This document shows, one piece after another, positions 63,526 through 64,000 of a DNA stretch of 64,000 bases. The notes beneath the pieces were generated by a model that worked only from the letters and a program-made list of their open reading frames with translations, searched no databases and had not been told where the DNA came from. Made by a program: the position numbers and the translations under genes. Origin of the DNA: Desulfonatronum thiosulfatophilum (lineage in GTDB: Bacteria; Desulfobacterota; Desulfovibrionia; Desulfovibrionales; Desulfonatronaceae); the NCBI RefSeq assembly GCF_900104215.1, contig NZ_FMXO01000019.1:1-64000 (forward strand), given 5' to 3'. Position 1 is the first letter of the stretch, and each line of letters opens with the position of its first letter.

Positions 63526-64000
63526 ATGTGTCTCTCGCATGACGGGAATTTCTCCTGGCCGGAAAAACAGACCCCAATTATGATACTCAATACTCCAAAA
63601 AATTTCTCTTCAATCCAGCCCCGGGACCGCCTTGCCATGGTTTATTCAAACCTGGATGAATTACAGGTCAATAGTCGGGCGCATTGGCTTGGCGCAATGA
63701 AAAGGGAAGCGTTTTGCATCAGCATCACGAATCCCGAATCCAATGGCCACGCTTGTTTTCAATCGATGCACAAGGAACTGCTGGAACATGGACTGCGCAA
63801 AGGTCAAGTCGAGTTCTTCGATCCGCAAAAGTACATGAAGTACGGCAAACTGGTATTGCCCGTGTTCTTGGAAAAGCTTGAACAGAAGGTCGAGACAGGC
63901 ATTCAGCAAGGTTTTCGAGCGGTAGACATTAGTTTTGACATGGTCAGTCTGCATTTGGTCCTGCAAGAATTGCGGGATTTATTGCAAATCATCACCAATG
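63526..64000 (+). CDS. Truncated sensory-type protein, N-terminal part (unassigned)
   Basis: An open frame of 158 codons that runs off the window. The start is ATG 63526 with AGGA 8 nt upstream; ATG 63580 is an internal alternative. Residues about 45-150 (RAHWLGAMKREAFCISITN, CFQSMHKELLEHGLRKGQVEFF, VETGIQQGFRAVDISFDM) are soluble and have a faint likeness to MEDS-type sensory domains, which precede histidine kinases. The likeness is not strong enough to name it. The sigma-54-like promoter upstream suggests that it belongs to the same regulon as prsT and pilZ. Confidence 0.55.
   Translation, partial: MCLSHDGNFSWPEKQTPIMILNTPKNFSSIQPRDRLAMVYSNLDELQVNSRAHWLGAMKREAFCISITNPESNGHACFQSMHKELLEHGLRKGQVEFFDPQKYMKYGKLVLPVFLEKLEQKVETGIQQGFRAVDISFDMVSLHLVLQELRDLLQIITN

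Overview
The window looks like a chromosomal stretch of a Gram-negative, flagellated, moderately GC-rich bacterium, most likely a sulfate reducer of the Desulfovibrionales type (Desulfobacterota). This assignment is an inference: from gene style, from the full exosortase (PEP-CTERM-type) exopolysaccharide set, from sigma-54-dependent regulators and from a MotAB pair with a sigma-54-like promoter. No rRNA, tRNA or CRISPR was seen.

Layout. 1-341 is the 3' end of a group II intron (maturase C-terminus, domain V, domain VI-like end) inserted antisense at the end of a MotA-like gene. 325-1953 (-) holds the MotA/MotB-like stator pair. 2480-10514 (+) is mostly housekeeping: a secreted hypothetical, an APS/PAPS-reductase-like PP-loop protein without the catalytic tail, a CgeB-like glycosyltransferase, IspG, ProS, XseA and an M23 peptidase. 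10700-11479 (-) is an SDR oxidoreductase.

11738-45598 (+) is a very long exopolysaccharide/exosortase locus. Its core comprises a CPBP (CAAX-like) protease, PrsT TPR lipoprotein, initiating phosphoglycosyltransferase, export lipoprotein-like protein, chain-length determinant, tyrosine autokinase, ExeA-like ATPase, outer-membrane barrel, exosortase, EpsI, PrsK kinase, VanZ-like protein, polysaccharide deacetylase and FemAB-like protein. A glycan-assembly block follows: DegT-like aminotransferase, GT2, ABC flippase, two stp1-type GT4 enzymes, O-antigen-ligase-like protein, GNATs, PIG-L deacetylase, more GT4s, a UDP-sugar 4,6-dehydratase and a clear UDP-sulfoquinovose synthase homologue. The last suggests that the polymer contains a sulfonated sugar.

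45821-58110 (+) carries a secreted polysaccharide-lyase-like protein, a DUF2264 protein, a GT61, a ParB-fold-like protein of unknown role and four further glycosyltransferases. The last of these genes is strikingly AT-rich. A long imperfect palindrome closes this arm.

58373-62497 (-) is the regulatory end: an orphan sigma-54-activating response regulator, a PilZ (c-di-GMP) protein and PrsR, the probable partner of PrsK 34 kb away. Candidate sigma-54 promoters precede motB, prsT, pilZ and the truncated gene at the right edge. PrsK-PrsR could therefore switch on PrsT and PilZ and tie polymer secretion to c-di-GMP. No PEP-CTERM-tailed cargo protein was found in the window.
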